From Halicephalobus mephisto (Eukaryota; Nematoda; Chromadorea; Rhabditida; Panagrolaimidae), in assembly GCA_009193035.1 (NCBI GenBank), contig SWDT01000101.1:186001-250000 (forward strand): DNA of 64,000 nt, written 5' to 3'. How positions within the stretch are numbered: the first letter of the stretch is position 1; each line of letters opens with the position of its first letter. Shown here piece after piece: positions 12,266 through 25,420 of the stretch. A program made the position numbers and the translations under genes. Under the pieces are notes generated by a model that was not told the DNA's origin, ran no database searches, and worked only from the letters and a program-made list of their open reading frames with translations.

Positions 12266-12750
12266 CTAACATGTACTGAACGTTTTTCAACACGATTATA
12301 CACATGTATAGGACGTTTTTAGTAAAACACCAAATATACATTAAATATATTTAATAAAATCACGAATCTATACCAAATATTTTCGAGATGATCACAAGTG
12401 TATACTATACGTTTTTTTACACGATTATACACATGTATGGGACGTTTTTAGTAAAACACCAAATATATATTAAGTATAGTTAATAAAATCACAGATGTGT
12501 ACCAAGTATTTTTTAGTAAAATCACATATGTGTACCATACATTTTTGTACACGATTATACACATGTATAGGACGTTTTTAGTAAAACACTAAATGTACAT
12601 TAAGTATAGTTAATAAAATCACAGATGTGTACCATACATTTTTGTACACGATTATATACATGTATAGAACGTTTTTAGTAAAACACCAAATATACATTAT
12701 GTATTTTTGAATAAAATCACAGATGTGTACCAAGTATTTTTAAATAAAAT
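12266..12750. repeat. Tandem repeat of about 130 bp
   Basis: The block ACACGATTATACACATGTAT followed by a GACGTTTTTAGTAAAACACC block starts near 12290, 12420, 12550 and 12647, so three spacings are about 130, 130 and 97 bp. Units also share AATAAAATCACAGATGTGTA. Confidence 0.8.
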
Positions 12751-13148
12751 ATCTACGCCATTACTTTTGTTTTTGAGTATAACCAAAAATTTGCGCTAAG
12801 GATTTTTGAACACTTGCCAATAATACTTTTACTTTTTTAAAACCAAGCATTCCTTACCTTCATTAAGTAACAAGAAGATAAAAAAGAACATCGTTTGTCT
12901 ACCATTGTTTTCAAAGACAACTGCGAGCCAACTGGCTTGGTTTTCTTTATTTTCTTGCTGCCAAAATTAAAGATAATTGTGTGTCCAAAAAGTTAACATC
13001 TTTCAAAAATTTCAAAGTGGATGTTTGGCATTTCTCCGTTTCATTGATGGATAGGTTGAAGGACTAGTTTTAATTTTCTCGTTATTTCTTGAAAGTCACT
13101 TGCTTATGTGAAAATAGTCCATAATTATCCCTAATCCGACTGGTTTCA

Positions 13149-16100
13149 ATGTCATGTTCTTCGTTGCCGATTCAGAAGAGCAGTCAGAGAAGGAAAAAGT
13201 CGGAAAATTCTGTCAACAATAATTTCGTCGAGAAAAATTTGGATATTTGTGCTTCTGAAAACATGAATTCTATCTGTCAGGATTTATCCTCGACTAGCTC
13301 ATCCTTCGACAGGTTAGTTCCACATAATAATCACGTAATACATCTACAGAAGTACTGTAGGAAAAAATGGAAGTTGTTAAACATAAATATATACGGTAAT
13401 TTTCGTGTTTTTATTTTGGTTTTCAAAATTGAAAAGCTCTATGAAAATGTCGAAATTTTTAGCCCAACTACCCCTCAGGGAATTTTCTGACTAAACGCCT
13501 TGGCTTTATTTATTACTTCTGGTCTCGAACGGATAGTTATTGTTTCTTATTAAAAATATCGATTTTTTTTTATTTTTTCGTTTTTTAGTCCAATTCTGTA
13601 TTTTTAGCAATGTATTTCCAAATATACAATATTATCAATAATTACTTTCGATTTCAAATAAAACATTTTTTCAATTTTAAACTTTTTTAGAAAATTTATG
13701 AATTTTTTAGAATTTTAATAATTTAATTTTTCACGGAATATATTTATTATTTTTACTAATTTTGATTATGAATGAAAAATTTCAAAATTTTTTAGTTTTA
13801 AAAATACCAAAATTTAAACTTTAAAAAAATTTTATGAATTTTTTAAAATTTTAATAATTTAATTTTTCTCGGAATATATTTGTTATTTTTACTAATTCTG
13901 ATTGTGAATGAAAAATTTCAGAATTTTTTAAAATATCGGTTTTTTTAAATTTGAAATTTTTTACTTTGGTTCTGGGATATTAATTATGCAACAACTTCAA
14001 CTTCATTTTTACCTTATTCGTTACTTTCGGTCTCGAACAAGAAATTTCTGAATTTTTTAAAGCTATTGATTTTTCTCTAATTTTTAATTTTAATTTTATT
14101 TTTATTTTTAATTTTAATTTTATTATTTTCATTACATGACAATTTCAAATGCACTTTAACTTTGTTACTTTCGGTCTCAAACAGAAAATGATTAAATTTC
14201 TTATTTTTTAAAAGATATTGATTTTTTTCTAATTTTTTATTTTAAATTTAATTTCACACTATCTCTGATTACAAAACATTTAAAAATGTACTTACATCTT
14301 ATTTATTGTTTTTGGTCCTGAGTGGAAAATTTTAATTTTTTATTTTTCGAAAATTTTAATTTTTTATTTTTCGAAAAATAATTTTAATTTTCTAATATAA
14401 TTTTTACAACATGAAATACCTTCGAATATGCGTTGACTTTAGTTATTACTTTTGGTCCTGAACAGAAACTTTTTGGATTATTTAAAAAAAACTAATTTTT
14501 AATTTTATTGCGTAATTTTTAGTTTGTAATAGTCATAAACCACCTTCTTCATTTCCGAGTTTAATCAAATTTCAATTTATTTATTCCATCTTCAAAACAA
14601 AGCGGCGGATTCCATAAATCCTAGCCGGTCAATTAACACCTTTTTCCTGCGAGGGTGTTTTGGGAGTTTTGGATATCGGATGTCCGTCGTTCCTTTCACA
14701 TCGCCTTAAGCATGCCAGATCGATCACTTTTATCGGCAGAGCAGAAAGGCATGCGAGGGAAATGAACGATGAACGGATTATTGACAGCTTTCTTAAAGCC
14801 TAAGATCTGGAAAGATTTGGTCACAGATCAGATCTTGATTTGAGTCCCTTCATGTAGAGATGTCAAGTTGTCAAATTTTAAGTTGTAACATGTGATTTAA
14901 AAATGTATAATTTTTTAAATTTTTACCTACGATACAAAATGTTTCTTTTTAGTAATCCATGGGATTAGTTTTATCCTTGAATATTATGTATTTCAACCAG
15001 TTTGTTGTGAAAAATCTTATTCCATCGAAATCTTTTATTTTGAGTAATTTAAATGAAATTTGTAGAATTCTTCTCTAAGTTATATATGAAAGTAATAATC
15101 TTTAGTATTGTATCTTCTTATGCTATTTTATCTGAAGAATTTAAGATGCATATCTAGCATTAGGAAACTATGTACAAAAAAGAGTACATTAAAGCAGCTC
15201 TAATGTATCGATATATTGAATATAGTATATTGATATCATACTCAATATATCGATGTATTAAATATAGTGTATCTCATGCATTAGAACCGTTTTAATGTAT
15301 CGATATATTCAATACAATCCACCGATATCATACTTAATATATCGATATATTAAATGTAATATATCTCATACATCAGAACTATCTTAATTTATCAGATTGA
15401 TTATATCCAATGCACCGATATCGACTTAATATATCGATGTATTAAATATAATATATCTCGTACATTAGAACCGCTTTAATGTATTGCTATATTGAATACA
15501 ATCCACTGATATTGTACTTGATGCATTCATGCATTGAATATAATGCATCTCATACACCAGAACCGCTTTAATGTATTGCTATATTGAATATAATACATCG
15601 ATGTCAACTTAATGTATCTATGCATTATATACCATGTGCCTATTTTTTGTGTATAACTATCAATAGGATATTGTTTCGTTAGATTTAAGGACTGTTAGAA
15701 CGGGTGTCAATTAGAACTACTTTCTCGTAAAGTATTCTAACATCAGAAGTTACATGTTAGAGCATGCATGAATAATTTTTAGTTTTTATCTAAGCTATGT
15801 ATATATCGAAGCTACAAGATTGAAGATTTTATATCGTGTTAGGTTATTTTATCTAAAGCATATATAATACATATCTAGTATTATTATTTTAAGACTTATT
15901 GATAGAGTATGTTTTTGGGATATTTGGATATATCTATGGATATGTAAGTGAGTTCAGTGGAAAGAAAAGAAGTAAGACAGGAAATCCTCCTCCAAACCCC
16001 TCGAGACCAGTGTCGATTGGAACTATTTTCTCAAATACTCTCACATCATAAACTACATTATAGAATATTCATAAACAGCTTTCAGAATTTTTTCAAAGTT

Positions 16101-19100
16101 GTGCATATATGGAAATTAGTGTTTAAGATCTTGTTTTCTTATGCTATTTGATCTTGAAACATTTACTTTGTGTACATAGTATCAGGATTTCAATACTTAT
16201 TAGTGGCGTATGTGTTCGGGATATTTGGATACATCTGTGGATACATAAGTGGATTCAGTGGAGAGAAGTAAGACGGGAAATCCTCCTCCAAAACCCTCGA
16301 GACCAATTTTAGGACCAGTGCCGATTGGAACTATTTTCTTAAATGCCCTCACATCACGGACTACATCATAGCATATTTACGAATAACCTCTGGCGTTCAC
16401 GTCCGGAGAAATTAAACAAAAATATCCTTTTTAAAATCCAATAATTCTCATTATTATTTTATCCAGGATGTTTATAAAGTTTTTATTCAATATTAATTTG
16501 GAAAATTTAAAACAAAGTTAATTTAATTTTTAGATCAGATTTCTGAAAACATTTTTTCGAAAGTTTTTTAACAAAGCGAAATTAACCATTTTCAAGTTGC
16601 CTTGTTTTTCTTTATTTTCTTTATTTTCGTGTTTTTGCCTTGGAAAAATGTCTCTTTCTTCCGGCATTTTTTCGACCAAAGAAATCCTCAACTTTGCAAA
16701 GCTCGTTTTTTTTGCTTTGGATTTTTTCTAGAAACTTTGATGAGTTTTTAAATTTAAATTGAATGCAATTTTTATTTTTAAATTTTTTCGAAATTTGAAA
16801 TTAAAATTAATCGAATTTTTATATAAAAATTAAAAAATTTTTAAAATTAAGATTAATTTTATTTTTTTATTTTTAAATGTAAAATACGGTTATATTTATT
16901 CATTAATTTTGTTTATTTATTTTCTGAAAAATTTCAGACTCCGTAATTCGACTTTACCGGAAGGGCTTCAAAAATTGGAATTTATTATAAAAATTATTTT
17001 TCTAGAATTTTAAACTCCGATTTTTAAAAAGTAGAAATTTATAAAATAAAGATCTTTAAAAAAGTAAATTTAAAAAAATAAAAAATACTTAAAAAAGTAA
17101 ATTTAAAAAAATAAAAAAATATTTAAAAAAATAAAAAATACTTAAAAAAGTAAATTTTAAAAAGTAAAAAATACTTAAAAAGTAAATTTTAAAAAGTAAA
17201 AATTGTTTAAAAATTAATTTTTTTTAAGTTAAAAGATTTTTGAAAAAATAAATTTTTAAAAGTAAAATTTTTTAAAAATAAAAGAAAAAAGCACTTGACC
17301 TTTTGAGTCGTTGTTTTTTTATTTTTCCTCCGGCAAAAAAGTGCCGAAAAAAGTTATTTTTGAAACGAATGTTTTTTTTAAATTTATTTATTTTTTTAAC
17401 TACAAATTTTCGAAATAAGGGAAACTGAGGATTATTTTTGTAAATTTTTCAAAAATAATTGCAAGTTTGTTTTTTTCGAAAAAATATTTTTTGTTTGAAA
17501 ATGATTAAAAAAGAATTTATTCAGAAGAGGTTTGTTGATTACGGTATTCGGACGAGATTACAGAACATCAGATAAGAGTCTTGAAGTTTTTAGAGTTTTT
17601 TAAATGTTTTTGAAATTTTCCAGAAGTACATAAACATGAAATTTCGTGGTTTTTAATCTTAATTTAGAAATTTAAAAAATTTTCATTAAGATAATTTTCA
17701 AAATCTTGTGAAAAAATTTTTTTTTAGATGTTTTTAGAATTTTGTAAAATAACGAATATTAAATTTATAGTTTTTGATTTTAATTTAGAAATTTGAAAAA
17801 TTTTTATTAAGATAATTTTCAAAATCTTGTGAAAAAATTTTTTTAGATGTTTTTAGAATTTTGTAAAATAACGAATATTAAATTTATAATTTTTGATCTT
17901 AATTTAGAAATTTAAAACATTTTCATTAAGATAATTTTCAAAATCTTGTGAAAAAATTTTTTTTTAGATGTTTTTAGAATTTTGTAAAATAACGAATATT
18001 AAATTTATAGTTTTTGATTTTAATTTAGAAATTTGAAAAAAATTTATTAAGATAATTTTCAAAATCTTGTGAAAAAAAATCTTTTGTTTTTAGAATTTCC
18101 TAAAATAACAAATACTTATTTCCGCAATTTTTGGTCCCAAGTGGAAAATCCTAAAAATTGCAAAAAGATAAATTTCAAAAATGTTCAGTAGTACGATGTA
18201 GTAGGTCCTGTACGATTGTTAAAAATTACAGTAACGTTTTTCCTTCATTAAATTACTGTACTTATTCTTTCTCCCGTAATTTTCCTAATTAACACTTTTT
18301 CAGCATCTCAGGCCAAAGATCGACTTCCTTACATCCCGGAACGAACGGCACCAATTCGAGGATCAGCAACAGATCCAAAAATTCGGAAGTTTCTCTTCCT
18401 GCAAATTTTTCCGACAAAAAATCGTTTCCACATCCTCCGAGTACCCACAGTGCTTTGGTGTCCCCTAACTACCCCTCGAAACCCCCTGTTTCCCACTCTA
18501 AAGCCGCCATCGCCCTCGGCACTTTTCATAAACAACTTCGAAAAGCTCTGAATGTTCATCCTGAGAAGTACAAAAGACGGGAGGTTTCTCCTTACTCGAG
18601 ATCCTTGAGTCCCCAACCCCCCGACATGAACCACCCCAGGTCCAGGTCGATTGATCTGTCTGCTGGAAGAAACCACCTGAGGGAAAGGGAAACAGGGTCC
18701 TTGTCTCACGAGATAAACAGCACTTTGCCAATAATCCAACTTCCTAGACAAGGGATTCTGAATCAGCTACCGAAGTCCATAGATGAAGCAGATGCGAATG
18801 AAGACAGCTTCCTCACACGGGATATTGAAGACTTGTTCACCGATGAAGAAGATAATATTCATTCCTTCGACGACATCATCACAATCAATGTCAGCGGAAT
18901 GAAGTTCCAGACGAGAGAGAAGACTTTGATCAGGTTTGGTTCTAATTTTCGAACATCAACAAAAACGTTAAATAGTGACAAAATTATGTAAATTAATCAC
19001 TATCCAAATTATTTATTGAAGTTATAATTTTCGACAGCTTTGTAAATTATTTCGGATAGTGACTGAAAAAGATAACTTTTTCATTTTTCTAGACACTATC

Positions 19101-21932
19101 CTTTTAAATTTCGAATGGATAGTGACTGAAATCCATAATTTTAAGGCACTGTTTATAATGGGAACAACATAATCTGGATAGTGATTAGGTGATTATCAAA
19201 ATCAGTCACTATCCAAATTATTTACTGAAGTTATAATTTTCGACAGCTTTGTAAATTATTTCGGATAGTGACTAAAATCCATGTTTTTAAGTCACTATCC
19301 AACTGAAGAGAAAGTTATTTAGATAGTGACTGAGAACTCTGTAAGAATTAAAATCAGTCACTATCCAAATTATTTATTGAAGTTATAATTTTCAACAGCT
19401 TTGTAAATTTTCTCGGATAGTGACTGAAAGAAACAATTTTTTCATTTTAGACACTATCCATGGCAGCACTAGATAGATAGTGACTGAAAAATATTGTAAA
19501 TGTTGTTGTTCTTTCAGATTTCCTGAGACGGTTCTGGGAAATGCATTCAAACGGAAGAAATTCTACAACCCCAAAACGGGCGAATACTTTTTTGACCGTA
19601 ACAGAAGTTGTTTCGAATCCATCCTTCATATTTACCAGTCCAATGGCCAGGTCGTCAGACCAGATGCCATTCCGATCGAACTTTATTTTGCTGAACTCAG
19701 ATTTTTCCAATTTTCTGAAGAAATTTTAGAACAATTCTGGATCAACGAAGGATATCAGAAGCCGGCCGATCCAAAGATGCCTTCGAATAAGGTCTTGAGA
19801 AAAATCTGGGAACTGATGGAATATCCCGATTCAAGTCTAGCCGCGAGGATATTCGCCTTCATGTCCATAGCTGTGATCATCACTTCGATCATTTCCTTCT
19901 GTCTAGAGACGATTCCGGAGCTGAAATCCGAAGACGACATTGACAGAGAATGGAACAGTACATTTTTCTGGGTTGAATTCAGTTGCAGCATCTGGTTTTC
20001 ATTAGGTAAGTGCATTGAGCTACAGTACTCAGAAACAAGAGTACAGTAAAGAAGAGTGACAGAAGTTTTTATAAAAATAAATCCAAAACTAAAATATGAT
20101 TAGAAAATAATATTGATGATTCATTATGTAAAAGTTTTATTCTTTCTGAAAGGTTCTAATCTGGTCTAGAATAGATTTTTCAAGTTTCAATATAATCTAA
20201 GATAAATTTTTCTAAAAAAATTTAATCTGATTTAAGATGAATTTTTCTAAAAATCTCTAATCTGATCTAAAATGAATTTTTCTAAAAAGTTTTAATATAA
20301 TCTAAGATAAATTTTTCTAAAAATCTCTAATTTCATTTAGAATGAATTTTTCTAAAAAGTTTTAATCTCATTTAGGATGAATTTTACTAAAAAGTTCTAA
20401 TATGATCTAGGATAAATTTTACTAAAAATCTCTAATCTGTTCTAAGATGAATTTTTCTAGAAAGTTCTAATCTGATCTAGGATAAATTTTTTCTTCAAAA
20501 TTTTGTTTTTTTTTTATTTTGATGATTTCAGAATTGATCCTCAGATTCGTCGCTGCTCCGGACAAGGTGGATTTTATTAAATCTTTTTTGAACATTTTGG
20601 ATTTCGTTGCTGTGGCTCCGTTTTTCATCAACATTCTGATGTTCACAGGAAACACAGCTTCTTCGATGTCATTTTCCGTTTTGAGGATCGTGAGACTGGT
20701 CAGAGTCTTCAGAATATTCAAACTCAGTCGGCATTCTGTAGGACTCCAAGTCCTGGGAAAAACGTTCAAAGCAAGTATCCAGGAATTCTGTCTTCTGATC
20801 TTCTTCCTCGTGATCGCCTTGGTTCTTTTCAGTTCCGGCGTTTATTTTGCGGAACAAGGAGAACCAAACACGAAATTCACTTCGATTCCTGCGAGTTTCT
20901 GGTTTGTCTTGGTAAGTTGACCATGGCATACTGTAGTTTGCAATTTATATTAGAATTTCATAGATTCTAGAATCTTCTAAAACACGTTTCGAAATTTTTC
21001 GGAATCTAGTTGGGGATTTTAAATCATTTAATTAGTTTCTAGAATATTCCAGAATTCATTGAAAGGTTTCTGAAAATTTCGAAAATTCTGCAAAAACTTC
21101 TGGAGACGGAATTTAGAAAGAATTTTGCAGATTTTTCGGAATTTTAATAAAGTTCTTAGAAATTTCTATGATTTTAAAAATTTTTAAAGCAGTTCAGAAT
21201 TTAGGCCTTTTTAGAATTCCCTATCATTCTACAGAATATTTCAGAATCCGTCGGAAAGTTTCTGAAGATATAAAATTTAAAAAGAATTTTGTAGATTTTT
21301 CGGAATTTTAATAAAGTTGTTAAAAATTTTTAAAATCATAGAAATTTCTAGAGCAGTTCAGAATTTAGGCCTTTTTAAAATTCTCTACCATTTTACAGAA
21401 TATTCCAGAATTCATTGGAAGGTTTCTGAAAATTTCGAAAATTCTATATAAGCTTCTGGAGACGGAATTTTAATAAAGTTTTTAAAAATTTTTAAAATCA
21501 TAGAAACTTCTAAAGTAGTTCAGAATTTAGGATTTTTTAGAATTCCCTATCATTCTACAGAATCCACTGGAATGTTCTTAAAAACTTCACATAAGTTTCT
21601 GAAATTTTCGCAATTAGTTATTTTTATGAAGATTTTTAAAACTTAAAACAATTTTTAGAATCATCGATTTTTGATTTTTATAATGTTCAAATTTTTAGGC
21701 TACTTTGTCCACCGTCGGATACGGTGATCTTGTTCCTACTGGGGTATACGGTAAGATAGTCGGTGGAGGATGTGCCTTGATCGGGGTGATCACCCTCGCC
21801 TTGCCGGTGCCGATCATCGTGGCCAATTTTAAGCATTTCTATCGTCAAGAATGCCGTTTGGCGAAGATGTACTCGATCGCTCAACAGGACAATGCTTCGA
21901 ATGCTTCTAGAAAATCCTTCGATGTCGGATAA
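13149..21932 (+). CDS. Voltage-gated potassium channel, Shaker/Kv1 type
   Basis: Exons 13149-13312, 18304-18933, 19518-20005, 20532-20911 and 21699-21932; all phases agree (632 codons). Residues 1-250 form a Ser/Pro/Arg-rich cytoplasmic N-terminus. The T1 tetramerisation domain follows ([31 protein letters not shown]). S1 lies near [15 protein letters not shown] and S2 near [13 protein letters not shown]4 carries charges at R479, R482, R485, R488, K491 and R494. The pore filter TVGYGD is at 559-564 and the S6 hinge PVP at 590-592. S4 and the S4-S5 linker ([16 protein letters not shown]) are Kv1-like. Compared with Shaker, W435 is Phe and T449 is Val. shk-1 is the best-known worm Shaker, but paralogue assignment is uncertain, so no symbol is given. 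A tetrameric delayed-rectifier role in neurons or muscle is expected. AATAAA at 22204-22209. Confidence 0.93.
14600..14840. promoter_or_regulatory. GC-richer island in Kv intron 1, possible enhancer or ncRNA
   Basis: Within a 5 kb intron that is otherwise AT-rich, this segment has balanced composition. It contains a GCATGCC...GGCATGC inverted pair about 45 bp apart (near 14709-14754) and a duplicated CAGATC. No coding frame or known RNA family recognised. A cis-regulatory role is inference only. Confidence 0.35.
15171..15654. repeat. Minisatellite-bearing dispersed element, copy 2
   Basis: Same element as at 8693. It starts TGTACAAAAAAGAGTACATT and ends CATGTGCCTATTTTTTGTGT, so the ends form an imperfect ACACAAAAA-type inverted repeat. 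It lies inside Kv intron 1 and carries four to five internal units. Just downstream, two copies of a GGAAATCCTCCTCCAAA.CCCTCGAGACCA block (15980-16010, 16275-16305) form a separate local duplication. Confidence 0.75.
17040..18120. repeat. A/T simple repeats and tandem copies in Kv intron 1
   Basis: 17040-17290 is AAAAAGTAAATTT-type low-complexity sequence. 17640-18110 holds about four units of roughly 120 bp that share TTTCAAAATCTTGTGAAAAA and AATAACGAATATTAAATTTA. Confidence 0.7.
19004..19500. repeat. Hairpin repeat array in Kv intron 2
   Basis: The unit CACTATCCAAATTATTTA...TAAATTATTTCGGATAGTGAC occurs three times near full length (about 18998, 19204, 19355), with further isolated CACTATCC/GGATAGTG half-sites. 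Each full unit can fold into a stem of about 15-18 bp. The array fills the intron between the two halves of the T1 domain. Confidence 0.75.
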
Positions 21933-22239
21933 TCTTATTTAACAAATCCAAAATTAACAGTAATTTTAGGTTTCGACACGAAAAATGACTAACGTTGATC
22001 TCTCTTCTGATTCGGGATCGATCTAAAAAAATCATTTTTAAAATTTTTTAATTAAAAAACTTTCGAAAATTACACAATTAATCTTTCAAATCTTGTGCCT
22101 TATCCTCTGATCTTTGAAATTCTGTAACCTTAGATATGACATTCAAACCGGTATACTGTAGCCATAAATCACGTACTCTGACTTTAAAGTACCTGAATTG
22201 GAAAATAAAACATTACACACTTGTAAAAACAAAATTATT

Positions 22240-22565
22240 CAGTGGGGAAAATTTCAAAAATGATCTCAACGCGAAAATTTCAAAGATAATCCAAATGCGA
22301 AAATTTCAAAAATGATCTCAACACGAAAATTTTGAGAATGATTTTAACGCAAAAATTTCAAAGATGATCTCAACGCGAAAATTTTGAAAGTGATCTCAAC
22401 ACAAAAATTTTAAGAATGATCTTAACACGAAAGTTTTAAGAATACTTTTAACGCGAAAATTTCAAAGATGATCTCAACGCGAAAATTTCAAAAATAATCT
22501 CAACGCGAAAATTTTGAAAGTGATCTCAACACGAAAATTTCAAAGATTATTTAAATGCGAAAATT
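22240..22565. repeat. Short tandem repeat 3' of the Kv gene
   Basis: About a dozen degenerate units of roughly 25 bp carry GATCTCAACGCGAAAATTTC variants. Confidence 0.75.
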
Positions 22566-22839
22566 TGTAGTTTTCCGATCGAAATTTAAAAATAAATTTA
22601 GAACTTGTTCAATTTCAAAAAATTATTGTTAAAGTATTTTAAAAAAGTAAAAATTTATGGAAAAAGTATTGAAGAATTGTCTCAACACGAAAGTTGAAAA
22701 TTTTCTGATTGAGATCAAGAATTTGAAAACTTAATTTTTGTGTTTTTCTTCGAGGTTCAAAAATCATCCAGTTGATGACGAAACATCCAGGAATTTTACA
22801 TGATGTTTTGTGATTTTAGCAAAATACCGTAACTAAGGA

Positions 22840-23610
22840 AACTTTCTAAAAATAAACTTTTTACATGTATTTGTGAATTTTTTAAATATAAAATTTATTT
22901 AAAATATTTAGAGAGATATAATTCACACATAGAGGAATATATAATATCTTTTTAGAATACTGTAATTGAAGAAATTTTTTAAAATAAAATTATTGAAATT
23001 TTGTATAACGATAAATTTTATAAAATATTTGAACAACTGCAGTTCCTATTTAAGGAAATATATAATATCTTTTTAGAATACTGTAATTGAAGAAATTTTT
23101 TAAAATAAAATTATTGATATTATTTATAAACAAAATTTATTGAAGATATTTGAACAGATACAGTTTCTACCTGGGAAATATATAATATTTTTTAAAATAC
23201 TGTAATTGATTTTTTACAGGTTTTTAGAATTATTTATAAACAAAATTTATTTAGGATATTTGGACAAATACAATTCCTACCTGGGGAATATATAATATTT
23301 TTTAAAATACTGTAATTGATTTTTTACAAATTTTTAGAATTATTTATAAACAAAATTTATTGAAGATATTTGGACAGATGCAATTCCTACTCGGGAAATA
23401 TGTAATATTTTTTAAAATACTGTAACTGATTTTTTACAAATTTTTAGAATTATTTATAAACAAAATTTATTGAAGATATTTGGACAGATACAGTTTCTAC
23501 TCGGGAAATATGTAATATTTTTTTAAAATACTGTAATTGATTTTTTACAGGTTTTTAGAATTATTTATAAACAAAATTTATTGAAGATATTTGGACAGAT
23601 GCAATTTCTA
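22840..23610. repeat. Tandem repeat of about 117 bp 3' of the Kv gene
   Basis: Units contain AATACTGTAATTGA, TTATTTATAAACAAAATTTA and GATATTTGGACAGATACA. About six copies, with later copies more alike than earlier ones. Confidence 0.8.
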
Positions 23611-25420
23611 CCTGGGAAATATCCAATATCCCTTTTGTTGAAAAGGAACGTGTTTCCACGGCGACGAGACTCGTTCCATAATGAGACCAGAGATTTCCTC
23701 ACCGGTTCTGCAAAACTGGCCGTTGTGAAGTGTTGTTGATGTATTTTTTCCATTCAAATCCAGGGAATTTTCTTCTTCAATTATGTAATTTTAAATCCTT
23801 TTATTAATTTCTAAACATGAAAGGTAATCCCCTACGTTGAAGAAGATTATCTTCCACACGGTCCAATCCCGTACTGAAGAACAACATCGTCCTGTTTTCA
23901 ATGAAGCTTATTTTTTATATATTTTTTAATTTCATACAGTATCTGTTGGAAGATTTTTAAAAGTTAATTTTCTACAAAGTTCTGAAATTTTTAAAAATTC
24001 CAAAAAAAAAATTAAAAATTTCTAAATTTTCAATTTTAGAAACTTCTAAAATATTCTAAATATTCGTTTGAAAATATTTTTATGAATATTTCCAAAAAAT
24101 AATATAAACTTTTCAAATTTTATAGTTTTTTATACATTTTTGGAATTTTTAAATTATCTAAAATCACCAATTTTAGAAACTTCTAAATTATTCTAAATAT
24201 TCGTTTCGAGACTACTCTGTAATAACCATGATTTTTGATTTCTATAATAGTCTAATTACCCCGTAAACTTTGATTCTCTATTATATCGATCTCTTTCGAC
24301 ATTTTTGTCTTCCCTATCACCCACTGTCCCGATTTCCTTTCGATGAATCATAATTCAAATAAAAGCCCCAGCGTCACTTATCGTTAGCATCATTTTGGAA
24401 CCTCTGTGTTCTGGCCGCAAATTGTCCAATATCTTTCTTCAAAAAATAGTGGCGTGTTGATGCAGAAAATTTATTTTTTTCTTAAAAATCAAAATCTAAT
24501 TTTTGTACTTTGGTCATTTGCGGATTTCGGATACAAAATATGGTTCTTCCTTAGTTACCGTCTTCCAAAACGTTTTAAAAATGGAAGATGTGAATAGTGA
24601 AGAAATATTTTGAAAGATTTTCGATCTCGAAGTAGGTGTTGGAAAAAATCCAAATTTTGAATCGCTTTAATTCAACAAATATTCGATGGATTTTAATAAT
24701 TCTTTTTTATTATATTTAAATAATCTTGAAGTTTCTTTTATGATCGAAAAATAATGTAAAATTAAAGGTTTTTTTTGAAAAAATTTAAAAAAAAATTTTT
24801 TATTTTTGAAGGAAGTGAAGTTGGCACCGGAACAGAACGCCAAAGTTCAAAAATTAACTTTTTCTGGAGGAAAATTTTTAAATTGTAAATATCTTTTTAA
24901 AATTGCTTTAAAATTACTTTTTTTCTTTTTTAAAATAGATATCTAAGCCCAGTAGACTCTGAAATAAAAAATCTTGCAAATCCATGTAGCATCCATTGAG
25001 TTACAGCGATTTGAAAAAAGGATTTTTTAAAGACACTATGTATTCTGTCTTTGTAAATTGAAACAATCTGGTTTTTTTTGTCGTTATTTACGCAACGTGG
25101 GGAAACCAACCCTAAGTTATTTTCAGAGTAAATAAAAACCTGAAAAAATAATTTATTTTTGAATTGAAAATATCTGTACTTTAAGTAATATTTAATTTTG
25201 AAAGTTGTCTTATTTTAACCCACTTGATCCTATTAGTTTTCCAAAAACCTAGACTATTCCAAAGCAGAGATCGGGAGACCCGTTAGTGTGTCCATCGAGT
25301 GTGTCCTCTTCAACAACATCGGGGACGATTGAGTTCCTGCGCAAATTGATTTTAGAAAAAGTAAGCATGCTTTGGAATCTGGGATTTCCCTGTCAGTTAG
25401 GCTACAACATTCCAATTGTT
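23610..25420 (+). other. Intergenic with exon-like GC islands
   Basis: Islands of balanced composition at about 23610-23750, 23820-23910, 24290-24590 and 25255-25410 stand out from AT-rich DNA. After a CAG at about 25265-25267 the frame stays open to a good GTAAGC donor near 25361. The next CAG acceptor (25880) would give YRD and stop. No family recognised and no start exon identified. Confidence 0.3.

Noticed and set aside
18329..18751. 140-codon minus-strand open frame
   Set aside because: Antisense to the in-frame Kv exon 2, which joins exon 1 in correct phase.
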